Source: Candidatus Heimdallarchaeota archaeon
GTDB taxonomy: Archaea; Asgardarchaeota; Heimdallarchaeia; JABLTI01
DNA: 64,000 nt
NCBI GenBank assembly: GCA_019058275.1
Contig: JAHLVW010000061.1
Location: forward strand, 27,656 to 91,655
Direction of reading: 5' to 3'
The notes under the pieces were generated by a model. The model searched no databases, had not been told where the DNA came from, and worked only from the letters and a program-made list of their open reading frames with translations. Position numbers and translations under genes: made by a program. Below are positions 63,766 through 64,000 of the stretch, piece by piece. Numbering within the stretch: the stretch's first letter is position 1; each line of letters begins with the position of its first letter.

Positions 63766-64000
63766 ATGCTAGACGAAGCAATGAAAGTTGGTCATAAAGT
63801 TATCAAAGAAGCTAAGAAGAAGGGTATGGATGAAATTGAATTATTCATCACCTATAATAATCAAAAACAAGTCATAATTAATGGTGTGAGCATAGGAACT
63901 CAAAGAGCCAGAAGTGAAATTGGTGCAGGTATAAGAGTCATCCACAAAGGAGCTGAAGGCTTTTCTTATACAAATATCATGACACTTGAATCCTTGAACA
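63766..64000 (+). CDS. tldE: TldE/PmbA protein, 3' end beyond the window edge
   Basis: The first 78 codons are inside the window (MLDEAMKVGHKVIKEAKKKG, then GAGIRVIHKGAEGFSYTN). The start is the typical TldE/PmbA opening with the GxGxRVxxxGxxGFSYTN motif. TldE lacks the metal site and partners TldD. The start lies 1 base after the tldD stop and is preceded by TAGGAGGAAGG, an excellent ribosome site inside tldD, so the two are co-translated. Confidence 0.88.
   Translation, partial: MLDEAMKVGHKVIKEAKKKGMDEIELFITYNNQKQVIINGVSIGTQRARSEIGAGIRVIHKGAEGFSYTNIMTLESLN

Noticed and set aside
1..64000. tRNA, rRNA or CRISPR loci
   Set aside because: No cloverleaf-like GC-rich islands, no rRNA stretches and no regularly spaced repeats were noticed in the intergenic regions; a tRNAscan or CRISPR search would be needed to be sure.

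Overview
The window is AT-rich (roughly one third G+C by eye) and reads as an archaeal chromosome, most likely from an Asgard archaeon (Promethearchaeota). The archaeal evidence is the GatD/GatE tRNA-amidotransferase pair, a heterodisulfide-reductase operon, archaeal-style regulators and TATA-like promoters. The Asgard evidence is an actin-related protein at 38166-39329 that aligns with eukaryotic actin along its length, a membrane RING-type zinc-finger gene and an exported caspase-like protease. The assignment to class is not decided here; a Heimdallarchaeia-like lineage is only a guess.

Layout. 1-17 kb: mostly single genes (HAD phosphatases, alpha/beta hydrolase, ChrB-like protein, FMN oxidase, TPR protein, flavodoxin, PIG-L deacetylase, amidohydrolase, citrate synthase, RING protein), mixed with decayed surface beta-propeller and flavodoxin genes. 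17-23 kb: a four-gene operon hdrA-mvhD-hdrC-hdrB, in which HdrA carries an embedded GltD-like NAD(P)H module. 23-33 kb: an epimerase and its decaying tandem copy, exported or anchored proteins, the caspase-like protease, regulators, a PadR/NapH-type ferredoxin pair and an M20 peptidase with an LRR protein. 33-45 kb: acetyltransferase/methyltransferase pair, SagB-type oxidoreductase, TPR protein, actin homologue divergent from gatE-gatD, two flavoproteins and ferritin. 45-53 kb: a tandem segmental duplication (methylase, racemase-like, histidine phosphatases, nucleotidyltransferase) with its novel joint visible at about 50190. 53-64 kb: membrane proteins, a frameshifted protein related to the partial gene at the left edge, two PlsY-type acyltransferases, nitroreductase, a large FtsX-type permease and the TldD/TldE pair, which runs off the right edge.

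Across the window several genes are interrupted by single-base length changes, often in A or T runs (near 2066, 6824, 10914, 24660 and 54852, with others near 16512, 27115 and 51818). Two genes also hold in-frame stops inside otherwise continuous homology (TGA at 31049, TAA at 24570), and one has a TAG at 7772 just before a membrane anchor. Some of these genes are truly decayed; the single-indel cases could be consensus errors. Several genes have strong Shine-Dalgarno sites placed before ATT or CTG rather than ATG. Many 3' ends carry perfect or near-perfect hairpins followed by T-rich sequence, like intrinsic terminators.

I saw no rRNA, tRNA, CRISPR array, transposase or integrase. The strongest leads are the actin-related protein, the membrane RING protein, the hydrogenase-less HdrA-GltD operon, the PlsY pair, and the duplicated methylase module with a free-standing recognition-domain fragment.
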